This document shows, piece by piece, positions 47,724 through 54,145 of a stretch of 54,145 nt of DNA. Under the pieces are notes generated by a model that worked only from the letters and a program-made list of their open reading frames with translations, did not search any database and was not told the DNA's origin. Position 1 is the stretch's first letter. Every line of letters starts with the position of its first letter. The position numbers and the translations under genes were made by a program. The DNA is from CAMCHP01 sp036835325 (lineage in GTDB: Bacteria; Bacteroidota; Bacteroidia; Flavobacteriales_D; Sanyastnellaceae): NCBI GenBank assembly GCA_036835325.1, contig DAITMF010000020.1, positions 1 through 54,145 of the forward strand. Reading direction: 5' to 3'.

Positions 47724-49595
47724 ATGACCGTATTTTCTCGTTTTTTTCTGGCGTTGACGCTTCTTGTGGCAACAGCGTACAATGGTGTTGGCCAAGACCA
47801 GAAACCCACCATCGATGACCGCATCAATGCGGCCGTAGAACCGGTAACAAAAGCAATCACTGAAGTGGTTTTCTTCTCGATCACCATCGACGAAGAAATT
47901 GAACTCGCCCGAAAGGCCGATGGGAGAAACGTGTTTAAAATGATTGTTGACGACTCCGGGCCGCAGGTTGAACTGGGTGCAGGAAAGAAAGCGCTTAAGA
48001 ACATCCCCATATTCATCTACGGCAAGGCCGATGGCAGTTTTGACCTTAGCTATGTTCTGACGATTGGCGATGTGAGCGACACCACGGTTATTGCGAATCA
48101 ACGCATAGGGGTGCCCGTTGTCTTTGAGAAATTGAACAACGCTTCACTCGTCTTGAACGGTACGCCTGACCAGCTTTCAGGAGAACCTTACCGAATCGTC
48201 TACCAAAATGTGAAGATTCCGTTCGTTTTGCTTTGGCTCATCGCCGGAGCAGTGTTTTTTACGGTATTCTTTCGATTTGTCAATATTTCAGGGTTTCGGC
48301 ATGCTCTTGACGTTGTTCGCGGCAAGTACGACAATCCGAACCATACCGGAGAGGTGTCGCACTTTCAAGCGTTAACTGCCGCACTCTCAGGAACAGTCGG
48401 CATTGGCAACATTGCCGGCGTGGCCGTTGCCGTTTCTGTTGGCGGACCGGGCGCCACTTTTTGGATGATTATCGCCGGTTTGCTCGGAATGAGCTCGAAG
48501 TTCGTTGAATGCACCCTAGGTGTGAAGTACCGCAAAAAGAATGCCGATGGCTCGGTATCAGGCGGACCGATGTACTACCTCAGTCAAGGGCTGGCCAAGC
48601 GCGGCTTTGGAGGCACCGGAAAAGTGCTGGCCGTCATCTTTGCCATTGCATGTATCGGAGGCTCGTTTGGAGGTGGCAACATGGTGCAAATCAACCAAGC
48701 AACCGAGCAGCTTATTCAAGTAACAGGCGGGTCTGAGTCGTTTCTTTACAACCGCGGCTGGTTATTTGGCACGGCGATGGCTGTGCTCGTGGGTATAATC
48801 ATCATTGGTGGAATCAAGTCAATTGCCCGTGTGACCGATAAGGTTGTTCCGTTTATGGTGGTTATTTATGTATTGGGAGCTTTGGTGGTCATTTTTGCCA
48901 ATATTGATCAGGTGCCTTTTGCATTTGGACGGATTTTCGAAGGTGCGTTTGCCGCTGAAGCCATGTACGGCGGTATGATTGGCGTGCTAATTCAAGGGTT
49001 TCGCCGGGCGGCCTTCTCGAATGAAGCGGGCATTGGTTCGGCATCGATTGCACACAGCGCAGCGAAAACCGATGAGCCAATTTCTGAAGGATTGGTGTCA
49101 TTGCTCGAGCCTTTTATTGACACCGTTGTGATTTGTACCATGACTGCACTGGTGATTGTCATTTCCGACTACGGCGATTTCACGGCCACCGAAGTGTTTG
49201 TCAACGACCGCGCCGGCGAGTTGGATGCCATCAGTTTGACCAGCAGTTCGTTTTCTCAAACCATTTCATGGTTTCCACCCGTGTTGTCGGCTGCAGTGAT
49301 TCTCTTCGCGCTCTCTACAATGATTTCGTGGTCGTACTATGGCTTGAAGGCCTGGACCTACCTCTTTGGTGAGAGCAAACGAACTGAAACGGTTTACAAA
49401 GCATTGTTCCTGGTGTTTGTTGTCGTGGGCTCGGCGATTAGCGCGAAACAGGTGTTTGACTTTGGTGACGCCATGATTTTTGCCATGTGCTTCCCCAACG
49501 TGCTCGGGCTCTATTTCCTAGCACCAGAGCTCCTGCGCGACTTGCGTGATTATCGCCGAAGAGTAAAATCAGGCGAAATCAAACGCTATACCTAA
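47724..49595 (+). CDS. Sodium:amino-acid symporter (AGCS) with an extra exported domain
   Basis: The 623-residue protein has a signal-like N-terminus (FFLALTLLVATAYNGVG), an amphipathic helix (INAAVEPVTKAITEVVFFSI), then about 110 residues of mostly beta character (ADGRNVFKMIVDDSGPQVEL...), then the AGCS core from about residue 165 (VKIPFVLLWLIAGAVFFTVF, GTVGIGNIAGVAVAVSVGGP, NMVQINQATEQL, RAAFSNEAGIGSASIAHSAA). AGCS proteins import alanine or glycine with Na+ or H+. The extra domain between helix and core is unusual. An HhH gene follows after 2 bases. Confidence 0.87.
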   Translation: MTVFSRFFLALTLLVATAYNGVGQDQKPTIDDRINAAVEPVTKAITEVVFFSITIDEEIELARKADGRNVFKMIVDDSGPQVELGAGKKALKNIPIFIYGKADGSFDLSYVLTIGDVSDTTVIANQRIGVPVVFEKLNNASLVLNGTPDQLSGEPYRIVYQNVKIPFVLLWLIAGAVFFTVFFRFVNISGFRHALDVVRGKYDNPNHTGEVSHFQALTAALSGTVGIGNIAGVAVAVSVGGPGATFWMIIAGLLGMSSKFVECTLGVKYRKKNADGSVSGGPMYYLSQGLAKRGFGGTGKVLAVIFAIACIGGSFGGGNMVQINQATEQLIQVTGGSESFLYNRGWLFGTAMAVLVGIIIIGGIKSIARVTDKVVPFMVVIYVLGALVVIFANIDQVPFAFGRIFEGAFAAEAMYGGMIGVLIQGFRRAAFSNEAGIGSASIAHSAAKTDEPISEGLVSLLEPFIDTVVICTMTALVIVISDYGDFTATEVFVNDRAGELDAISLTSSSFSQTISWFPPVLSAAVILFALSTMISWSYYGLKAWTYLFGESKRTETVYKALFLVFVVVGSAISAKQVFDFGDAMIFAMCFPNVLGLYFLAPELLRDLRDYRRRVKSGEIKRYT

Positions 49596-49597
49596 TA

Positions 49598-50539
49598 ATG
49601 AAACTCCATATTCTGTCGCAGCTCAAGCGGCAGGTGTACATCTTGAAACGTGAACGTTCAGGACTGTTGACCCTGCTCGCTGTTCTTTTGTTTTATTTTG
49701 GATGGATGGACGGCGTGTCGAAGAACTCACCACCTCCTGAGCCCTCCGAAGATGTCATCGCACGGTATGTTCACTCCGCTGAAGTACCGAAGGATGACGC
49801 CGGGTATGTACGTCGTTCTGGCCGCACCTATCCGAAGGATGTCAAGGAGGAAGCATACTTTCCGTTTTCCCCAAACACCGTGGTGCACGATGATTTGGTG
49901 CGTTTGGGATTGTCAGACAAACAAGCCGCTGCATTCATCCGCTACCGCGAACGTTCGAAAGGCTTTGGAAGTGTTGAAGACGTAGCCAAGGTTTTCGTTG
50001 TGTCGCAGGAATGGCTCGCGCGTCATCGTGACGATATGGAGTTTCACCCCGATGAAACGGATATACTTGGGGCGCAGCCCGATGAATTGGCGAACAATCA
50101 GCGTCATCCATCCAACCCTAAAAAAGAAGAACAACCCATTGTGTTGATTGACATCAACACGGCCGATTCGCTTGCATTGGTTTCAATTCGCGGAATTGGC
50201 GGAGCTTCGGCACAGCGCATTTTGGCTTACCGTGATCGCTTGGGCGGATTTTACTCTACAGCGCAGTACTCCGAAATTTACGGATTGCACCCCGAGGTAT
50301 GCAAAGTGCTCTGTGCGTCAACTGCACCGCTGACACCTCACGCAAAGCTTGACTTGAATAGGGCAGATAGTGAGGTGCTCGGTAAACACCCTTATATAAG
50401 GTATAAGTTGGCCAAGTCGCTTGTGGCCATGCGCGGCCACCGCGGACGGCTTGATACCACTGACTTGCGCAGCCACCATTTGATCAATGACAGCGTTTAT
50501 AAACGCATACTACCCTACATCCATGTTGAAACCCCTTGA
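49598..50539 (+). CDS. Membrane-anchored helix-hairpin-helix (ComEA-like) protein
   Basis: The 313-residue protein has a membrane anchor near the N-terminus (LLTLLAVLLFYFGWMDGV) and at least three helix-hairpin-helix modules: LVRLGLSDKQAAAFIRYRER, DINTADSLALVSIRGIGGAS with QRILAYRDRLGGFYS, and LDLNRADSEVLGKHPYIRYK with LAKSLVAMRGHRGR. Such proteins bind DNA without sequence preference; ComEA homologues take up DNA. A role in DNA uptake is possible but no other competence gene is nearby. It overlaps the start of apt by 17 bases. Confidence 0.82.
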   Translation: MKLHILSQLKRQVYILKRERSGLLTLLAVLLFYFGWMDGVSKNSPPPEPSEDVIARYVHSAEVPKDDAGYVRRSGRTYPKDVKEEAYFPFSPNTVVHDDLVRLGLSDKQAAAFIRYRERSKGFGSVEDVAKVFVVSQEWLARHRDDMEFHPDETDILGAQPDELANNQRHPSNPKKEEQPIVLIDINTADSLALVSIRGIGGASAQRILAYRDRLGGFYSTAQYSEIYGLHPEVCKVLCASTAPLTPHAKLDLNRADSEVLGKHPYIRYKLAKSLVAMRGHRGRLDTTDLRSHHLINDSVYKRILPYIHVETP

Positions 50540-51056
50540 AGAACAATTGCTCGAGACTGTGCGCGTTGTGCACGATTTCCCTCGGAGCGGCATTGCGTTT
50601 CGCGACATCACAACGCTGCTGAACAAGCCCGATTTGTGTCGGCAGGTGCTTCGGAAGTTGTGTGCATCGGTGAGCCCTGACACCACCGTCATCGCTGGTA
50701 TTGAAAGTCGAGGCTTCTTGTTTGGCATGGCCATGGCGCTCGAATTGCAACTGCCCTTTGTGCCGCTTCGAAAGCGCGGTAAGCTGCCTTACGAAACCCA
50801 CAAAGTGAGTTATGAATTGGAATATGGCACCGCGGAAATTGAAGTCCACAAAGATGCCTTAGGCACCGGCGATCGGGTTCACATCCATGATGATTTTCTG
50901 GCCACCGGCGGTAGTGCGCTGGCTGCAGCGGCCTTGGTGAGGCAAAGTGGGGCAGCGGTAAGCGGTTTTTCGTTTCTAATGGGCATTGAAGCGCTGGGCG
51001 GCGGCCGAATTCTGACCAAAGAATCACCGAATATTGCTATTTTAGCGCGCTGCTGA
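50523..51056 (+). CDS. apt: Adenine phosphoribosyltransferase
   Basis: Apt salvages adenine to AMP with PRPP. The 177-residue protein starts MLKPLEEQLLETVRVVHDFP, has FRDITTLLNKPDLC and VIAGIESRGFLFG, and a PRPP loop HIHDDFLATGGSALAA in place of the usual VDDLLATGGT. All match the family length. The open frame extends 12 codons upstream into the HhH gene; the ATG at 50523 is preferred. Overlap with the HhH gene suggests coupling. Confidence 0.92.
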   Translation: MLKPLEEQLLETVRVVHDFPRSGIAFRDITTLLNKPDLCRQVLRKLCASVSPDTTVIAGIESRGFLFGMAMALELQLPFVPLRKRGKLPYETHKVSYELEYGTAEIEVHKDALGTGDRVHIHDDFLATGGSALAAAALVRQSGAAVSGFSFLMGIEALGGGRILTKESPNIAILARC

Positions 51057-51106
51057 ACACCAGCAGTGAATTCTTGTCATCTCTCAGAAAATCGCAGTTT
51101 AAAGCA

Positions 51107-52249
51107 ATGAACTTTGAACACAATGAAAGTCTGCAGATGATCGCCCAAATGGCGCGTGACTTTGCAGAACGTGAGATTCGTCCGCACTACATGGAATGGG
51201 ACGAATCGCAGCACTTCCCAAAAGATCTTTTCCATCGCTTGGGCGAACTCGGCATGATGGGTGTTTTGGTGCCCGAAGAGTACGGAGGCGCCGGTTTGGG
51301 GTACTTCGAGTACATTAAAGTTATCGAAGAGATTACCAAGGTGTGCAGCTCCATTGGCTTGTCTGTTGCGGCGCACAATTCGCTGTGTACAGGTCACATC
51401 ATGGCCTTTGGCAATGAAGCACAGAAGGGCAAGTATCTGCCAAAATTGGCCACCGGTCAATGGATAGGGGCGTGGGGTTTGACAGAGGCCAATACAGGCT
51501 CCGACGCCATGCGCATGCAGTGTGTTGCCCGTCAGGAAGGCAACGAATGGGTCATCAATGGCACCAAGAACTGGATTACCCACGGCATTAGTGGTGACGT
51601 TGCCGTTGTGCTGGCTCGCACAGGTGAGTTGCTCGATTCACGGGGCATTACAGCGTTTATCGTTGAGCGTGGAACACCCGGTTTCAGGGGAGGCAAAAAA
51701 GAGAACAAGCTTGGTATGCGCGCTAGCGAAACAGCCGAGTTGATCTTCGAAGAATGCCGCATACCGGCAGAGAATGTGTTGGGCAAGGTCGGTGATGGAT
51801 TTGTTCAGGCCATGAAGATTCTTGATGGCGGACGGATTTCCATCGGCGCATTGTCGATTGGCATTGCCAAAGGCTCATTGGAGGCTGCGTTGCAGTACTC
51901 GAAGGAGCGTCATCAGTTTGGAAAACCGATTTCATCGTTTCAGGCGATTGCCTTTAAGCTTGCCGATATGGCGACGGAGATTGAAGCAGCCGAGCTTTTG
52001 CTTTATGAGGCCGCTGACCTGAAGAATCGCGGAGAGAAAGTAACCAAGGTTTCGGCCATGGCGAAGTACTACGCGAGTGAGGTGGCGGTGCGCTCAGCTA
52101 CCGAGGCTGTACAGATTTTTGGAGGATACGGCTATACAAAAGACTTCCCGGTGGAGAAGTTCTACCGCGACAGCAAGCTGTGCACCATAGGTGAAGGCAC
52201 CTCTGAAATTCAGAAACTTGTAATTTCCCGAGAAATTTTAAACGGATAA
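51107..52249 (+). CDS. Acyl-CoA dehydrogenase
   Basis: The 380-residue flavoprotein oxidises acyl-CoA at the alpha-beta bond in fatty acid or branched-chain catabolism. It has MNFEHNESLQMIAQMARDFA, EEYGGAGLGYFEYIKVIEEI, the FAD-binding stretch GLTEANTGSDAMRM and NGTKNWITHG, and the C-terminal FYRDSKLCTIGEGTSEIQ, which holds the usual catalytic Glu. The chain-length preference is unknown. The ATG at 51107 was chosen over 11 upstream codons. It starts 50 bases after apt. Confidence 0.93.
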   Translation: MNFEHNESLQMIAQMARDFAEREIRPHYMEWDESQHFPKDLFHRLGELGMMGVLVPEEYGGAGLGYFEYIKVIEEITKVCSSIGLSVAAHNSLCTGHIMAFGNEAQKGKYLPKLATGQWIGAWGLTEANTGSDAMRMQCVARQEGNEWVINGTKNWITHGISGDVAVVLARTGELLDSRGITAFIVERGTPGFRGGKKENKLGMRASETAELIFEECRIPAENVLGKVGDGFVQAMKILDGGRISIGALSIGIAKGSLEAALQYSKERHQFGKPISSFQAIAFKLADMATEIEAAELLLYEAADLKNRGEKVTKVSAMAKYYASEVAVRSATEAVQIFGGYGYTKDFPVEKFYRDSKLCTIGEGTSEIQKLVISREILNG

Positions 52250-52250
52250 C

Positions 52251-52280
52251 TTGTATGGTGAATTGAATTCACTATCTTTG
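52251..52280 (+). promoter_or_regulatory. rpsU promoter
   Basis: TTG (52251-52253), 19 bases, TATCTTTG (52273-52280): canonical. Followed by CCGTCC as in the rpmB promoter (CAGTCC). Confidence 0.85.
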
Positions 52281-52303
52281 CCGTCCATTTTGAACGAAAG
52301 ATT

Positions 52304-52495
52304 ATGTTGATCATTCCAGTTAAAGAAGGCGAAAACATCGAACGCGCCCTGAAGAAGTTCAAGAAGAAATTTGAGCGTACAGGTGCTATGCGTCAGCTTC
52401 GTGCTCGTCAGGAGTACATTAAGCCGAGTGTTGTTCGTCGTGAACAGAAGAAGAAAGCCATTTACGTTGCCCAACTCTTTAACCGCGAGTTGTAA
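52304..52495 (+). CDS. rpsU: 30S ribosomal protein S21
   Basis: The 63-residue protein MLIIPVKEGENIERALKKFK... with RTGAMRQLRARQEYIKPSVV is the S21 family, which sits on the small subunit near the Shine-Dalgarno helix. It has its own promoter and terminator and opens the conserved Bacteroidota block rpsU-xerC-hpf-tRNA. Confidence 0.96.
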   Translation: MLIIPVKEGENIERALKKFKKKFERTGAMRQLRARQEYIKPSVVRREQKKKAIYVAQLFNREL

Positions 52496-52520
52496 GCATT
52501 TGCTGTGGAATGAATATATT

Positions 52521-52551
52521 AGCGGTACCTCCAAAGGGTACCGCTTTTTTT
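52521..52551 (+). terminator. rpsU terminator, ending at the xerC start
   Basis: AGCGGTACC (52521-52529) and GGTACCGCT (52537-52545) form a perfect 9-bp stem with a 7-base loop, followed by a T7 run that stops at the ATG of xerC (52552). It could terminate rpsU or act as an attenuator. Confidence 0.88.
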
Positions 52552-53439
52552 ATGCACTCCAGTCAAGCCTCATTTCTAGAATACCTTCGGGCCGAGCGAC
52601 GGTCATCGGTGCATACGTTGACGGCCTACCGCACGGATCTTGATCAGTTCGCGGCATACTTGGGTTTTACCTATGGCATTGAAGACCTTGCGGAGGTGCA
52701 AACTCTGCATGTGCGTTCGTGGCTTGCGTCTTTGCGCGAATCCGGGGTAAGTGCGCGAAGCATTCAGCGAAAGCGTTCAGGGTTGAGTACCTTTTATAAG
52801 TACCTGCGCCGTGAGGGTAAGGTTGAGAAAGATCCGGTTTCTCGGACGCGTTCTCCCAAATCGGAGAAACGGTTGCCGGTTTTTGCTGATCAGTCATCGA
52901 TGGACCGGATGATTGAGGGGATGGCATGGACGGATGATTTCATGGGCAAGCGCGATCGGTTGATGCTTACCTTATTGTACGAGAGCGGGATACGCTTGTC
53001 GGAGTTGATTGGTTTAAAAACTTCGGATGTAGATCTTGAAAAAAAGGTTTTCCGGGTGTTAGGAAAACGTAACAAAGAGCGGGTTTTGCCGTTATTAGAG
53101 AAGACCATCGAACAGCTGAGCATGTACCTTCAGGAGCGTGGAAAAGCCTATGGGCATGAGGTTGCTGAGTTACTGCTTACTGATTCGGGGTTAAAGCTCT
53201 ATCCGAAATTTGTTTATCGAAAAGTTAATTCTTACCTTGGAAGGGTGAGCACGCTCGACAAACGTAGCCCGCATGTACTCCGACACACTTTTGCAACCCA
53301 TATGCTCAACAACGGGGCTCAACTGAACACAGTAAAAGAACTATTGGGGCATGCCAGTTTGGCTGCCACACAGGTGTACACGCACAATACGATTGAAAAG
53401 CTGAAGCGCGTTCATTCCGATAACCACCCCAAGGGATAA
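52552..53439 (+). CDS. xerC: Tyrosine recombinase XerC-type
   Basis: Site-specific recombinase resolving chromosome dimers at dif. The 295-residue protein has an N-terminal SAM-like domain (FLEYLRAERRSSVHTLTAYR) and a catalytic domain with the tetrad GIRLSELIGL (Arg), a Lys around GKRNKERVLP, HVLRHTFATHM (His, Arg), GHASLAATQVYTH (His then Tyr nucleophile). The ATG at 52552 is the family start; an upstream in-frame ATG at 52510 would cross the terminator hairpin. It starts immediately after the rpsU terminator and has no visible ribosome-binding site. Confidence 0.92.
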   Translation: MHSSQASFLEYLRAERRSSVHTLTAYRTDLDQFAAYLGFTYGIEDLAEVQTLHVRSWLASLRESGVSARSIQRKRSGLSTFYKYLRREGKVEKDPVSRTRSPKSEKRLPVFADQSSMDRMIEGMAWTDDFMGKRDRLMLTLLYESGIRLSELIGLKTSDVDLEKKVFRVLGKRNKERVLPLLEKTIEQLSMYLQERGKAYGHEVAELLLTDSGLKLYPKFVYRKVNSYLGRVSTLDKRSPHVLRHTFATHMLNNGAQLNTVKELLGHASLAATQVYTHNTIEKLKRVHSDNHPKG

Positions 53440-53452
53440 AACACCAAGCACT

Positions 53453-53752
53453 ATGCAAGTACAAGTCCACTCAATCCATTTTGATGCCGACCAGAAGCTG
53501 GTTGACTTTATCAATGAGAAAATTGGTAAGCTGAGCACGTTTCACGACCACATTATTTCGAGTGAGGTATTTCTTCGACTCGAGAAGTCGGATGTTAACG
53601 AGAACAAGATTGCAGAGATTAAATTGGCAGTTCCGGGCAAGGATTTATTTGCCAAGCGTCAATGCCGTACTTTTGAGGAAGCTACTGACGATGCGGTTGA
53701 AGCATTGCGTCGCCAGATCAAGAAGCAGCGCGAGAAAGCGCGTGCCCACTGA
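53453..53752 (+). CDS. hpf: Ribosome hibernation/HPF (RaiA) family protein, short form
   Basis: The 99-residue protein MQVQVHSIHFDADQKLVDFI... with EVFLRLEKSDVNENKIAEIK and AVEALRRQIKKQREKARAH is the short HPF/RaiA family, which binds the 30S subunit and either dimerises or silences ribosomes in stationary phase. It sits behind xerC by 13 bases, as in most Bacteroidota. Confidence 0.92.
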   Translation: MQVQVHSIHFDADQKLVDFINEKIGKLSTFHDHIISSEVFLRLEKSDVNENKIAEIKLAVPGKDLFAKRQCRTFEEATDDAVEALRRQIKKQREKARAH

Positions 53753-53792
53753 GGTGGGGTTCAGTTGAGCATAAAAAATATGGCGCAATGTT

Positions 53793-53821
53793 TTGCGCGG
53801 TGAAAATCTTTCTTACATTTG
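53793..53821 (+). promoter_or_regulatory. tRNA Thr/Tyr/Gly operon promoter
   Basis: TTG (53793-53795), 18 bases, TACATTTG (53814-53821), followed by CACTCCC. Close to the canonical spacing. Confidence 0.75.
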
Positions 53822-53851
53822 CACTCCCTTTTGCGAGGGAGTGTTTTTTTT
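53822..53851 (+). terminator. Hairpin with T8 tract just after the tRNA promoter
   Basis: CACTCCC (53822-53828) pairs perfectly with GGGAGTG (53837-53843), an 8-base loop, followed by eight T's. It may terminate the hpf transcript or form a 5' hairpin on the tRNA precursor. Confidence 0.75.
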
Positions 53852-53885
53852 GACCTTGATTACGGTCTTTGACATACGATATTAA

Positions 53886-53959
53886 GCCGGTGTAGCTCAG
53901 TTGGCCAGAGCAGCTGATTTGTAATCAGCTGGTCGGGGGTTCGAATCCCTCCACCGGCT
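53886..53959 (+). tRNA. tRNA-Thr(TGT)
   Basis: A full cloverleaf: acceptor GCCGGTG with CACCGGC, D arm AGCTCAGTTGGCCAGAGC, anticodon loop TTTGTAA (anticodon TGT), T arm GGGGGTTCGAATCCCTC. CCA is not encoded. Confidence 0.95.
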
Positions 53960-53993
53960 CTCTTTGATCAAGAAAAGAGAATATATTTTTTTT

Positions 53994-54076
53994 GGGGGTA
54001 CGCCGGAGGTGGAGAGCCGGGGCAGACTGTAAATCTGTTGTCTCAGACTGAATAGGTTCGAATCCTATTACCCCCA
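53994..54076 (+). tRNA. tRNA-Tyr(GTA)
   Basis: Acceptor GGGGGTA with TACCCCC, anticodon loop CTGTAAA (anticodon GTA) and a long variable arm (TGTCTCAGACTGA), as expected for bacterial tRNA-Tyr. 34 bases after tRNA-Thr. Confidence 0.93.
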
Positions 54077-54091
54077 CACGATGAAATCAAA

Positions 54092-54145
54092 GCGGGAGTA
54101 GCTCAGTTGGTAGAGCTTCAGCCTTCCAAGCTGAATGTCGCGAGT
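54092..54145 (+). tRNA. tRNA-Gly(TCC), truncated at the window edge
   Basis: GCGGGAGTAGCTCAGTTGG begins a tRNA whose anticodon loop CTTCCAA gives TCC. The 3' part (T arm and acceptor) lies beyond the window. In this lineage tuf usually follows. Confidence 0.88.

Noticed and set aside
52510..52551. Upstream ATG at 52510 as the start of xerC
   Set aside because: Those codons are the rpsU terminator hairpin; the family start fits the ATG at 52552.
53783..53798. GCGCAA-N4-TTGCGC hairpin as the hpf terminator
   Set aside because: There is no T tract after it; the hairpin at 53822-53851 fits better. It also overlaps the -33 of the tRNA promoter.

Overview
The window comes from a member of the Bacteroidota, most likely Flavobacteriia/Flavobacteriales, with a fairly high GC content (estimated by eye at about half). 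Lineage marks are a type IX secretion C-terminal sorting domain, families largely confined to Bacteroidota (DUF3822, DUF2851, DUF5777, Lacal_2735, a zinc-less Tgt), gene orders typical of the phylum (rpsU-xerC-hpf-tRNA Thr/Tyr/Gly; rsfS-ftsH-cdsA-psd; DUF3822-rsmD-coaD) and many promoters with the Bacteroidota -7 box TAnnTTTG. It is mostly ordinary, densely packed chromosome. No phage, insertion sequence, CRISPR array or rRNA is visible, and no gene-free stretch exceeds about 200 bases.

Layout. 1-500: end of a broken secreted protein with dockerin-like calcium repeats. 593-7008: ndk, then a plus-strand run (membrane protein, DUF3822, rsmD, coaD, thioredoxin-fold protein), then divergent NUDIX/pyrE and an SRPBCC protein. 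7021-11795: birA divergent from the operon rsfS-ftsH-cdsA-psd (ribosome silencing, membrane protease, phosphatidylethanolamine synthesis). 11894-16194: a T9SS-secreted propeller protein, a DUF4197 lipoprotein, cinA and rpmB, followed by a 12-unit 7-bp tandem repeat. 16372-24389: a long minus-strand envelope group (amidase, MlaD-like protein, cytochrome b/Fe-S protein, CCG Fe-S protein, fabG, VWA-type membrane protein, YdcF-like protein), divergent from lptD. 27149-30656: a Spy-like protein and a compact operon of heme lipoproteins, a YceI protein and a DUF5777 beta-barrel. 30657-35465: DUF554, tgt, an LptF/LptG permease, ispE, era and initiator tRNA-Met. 35603-42893: GH3-family protein, propeller-like protein, deoxynucleoside kinase, a second YceI protein, membrane pyrophosphatase and pyruvate dehydrogenase E1 beta. 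43088-46058: a Lacal_2735-SDR-flavin reductase-photolyase operon that may be light related. 46159-54145: DUF2851, PspC, a sodium:amino-acid symporter with an extra domain, an HhH protein, apt, acyl-CoA dehydrogenase, rpsU, xerC, hpf and three tRNAs, the last cut by the window edge.

The most interesting elements are the 27731-30656 operon, which I read as a possible outer-envelope electron-transfer unit (three c-type heme domains, two of them CX4CH, with a YceI carrier and an outer-membrane barrel); the photolyase operon, whose SDR lacks the catalytic tyrosine and whose photolyase lacks the usual WREF motif; a cytochrome b/Fe-S/CCG electron-transfer pair inside a cell-envelope operon; and a consistent promoter grammar (TAnnTTTGC with a TTG about 19 bases upstream), including two cases with so little leader that the mRNAs look leaderless. 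All functions are read from sequence alone; none was tested.
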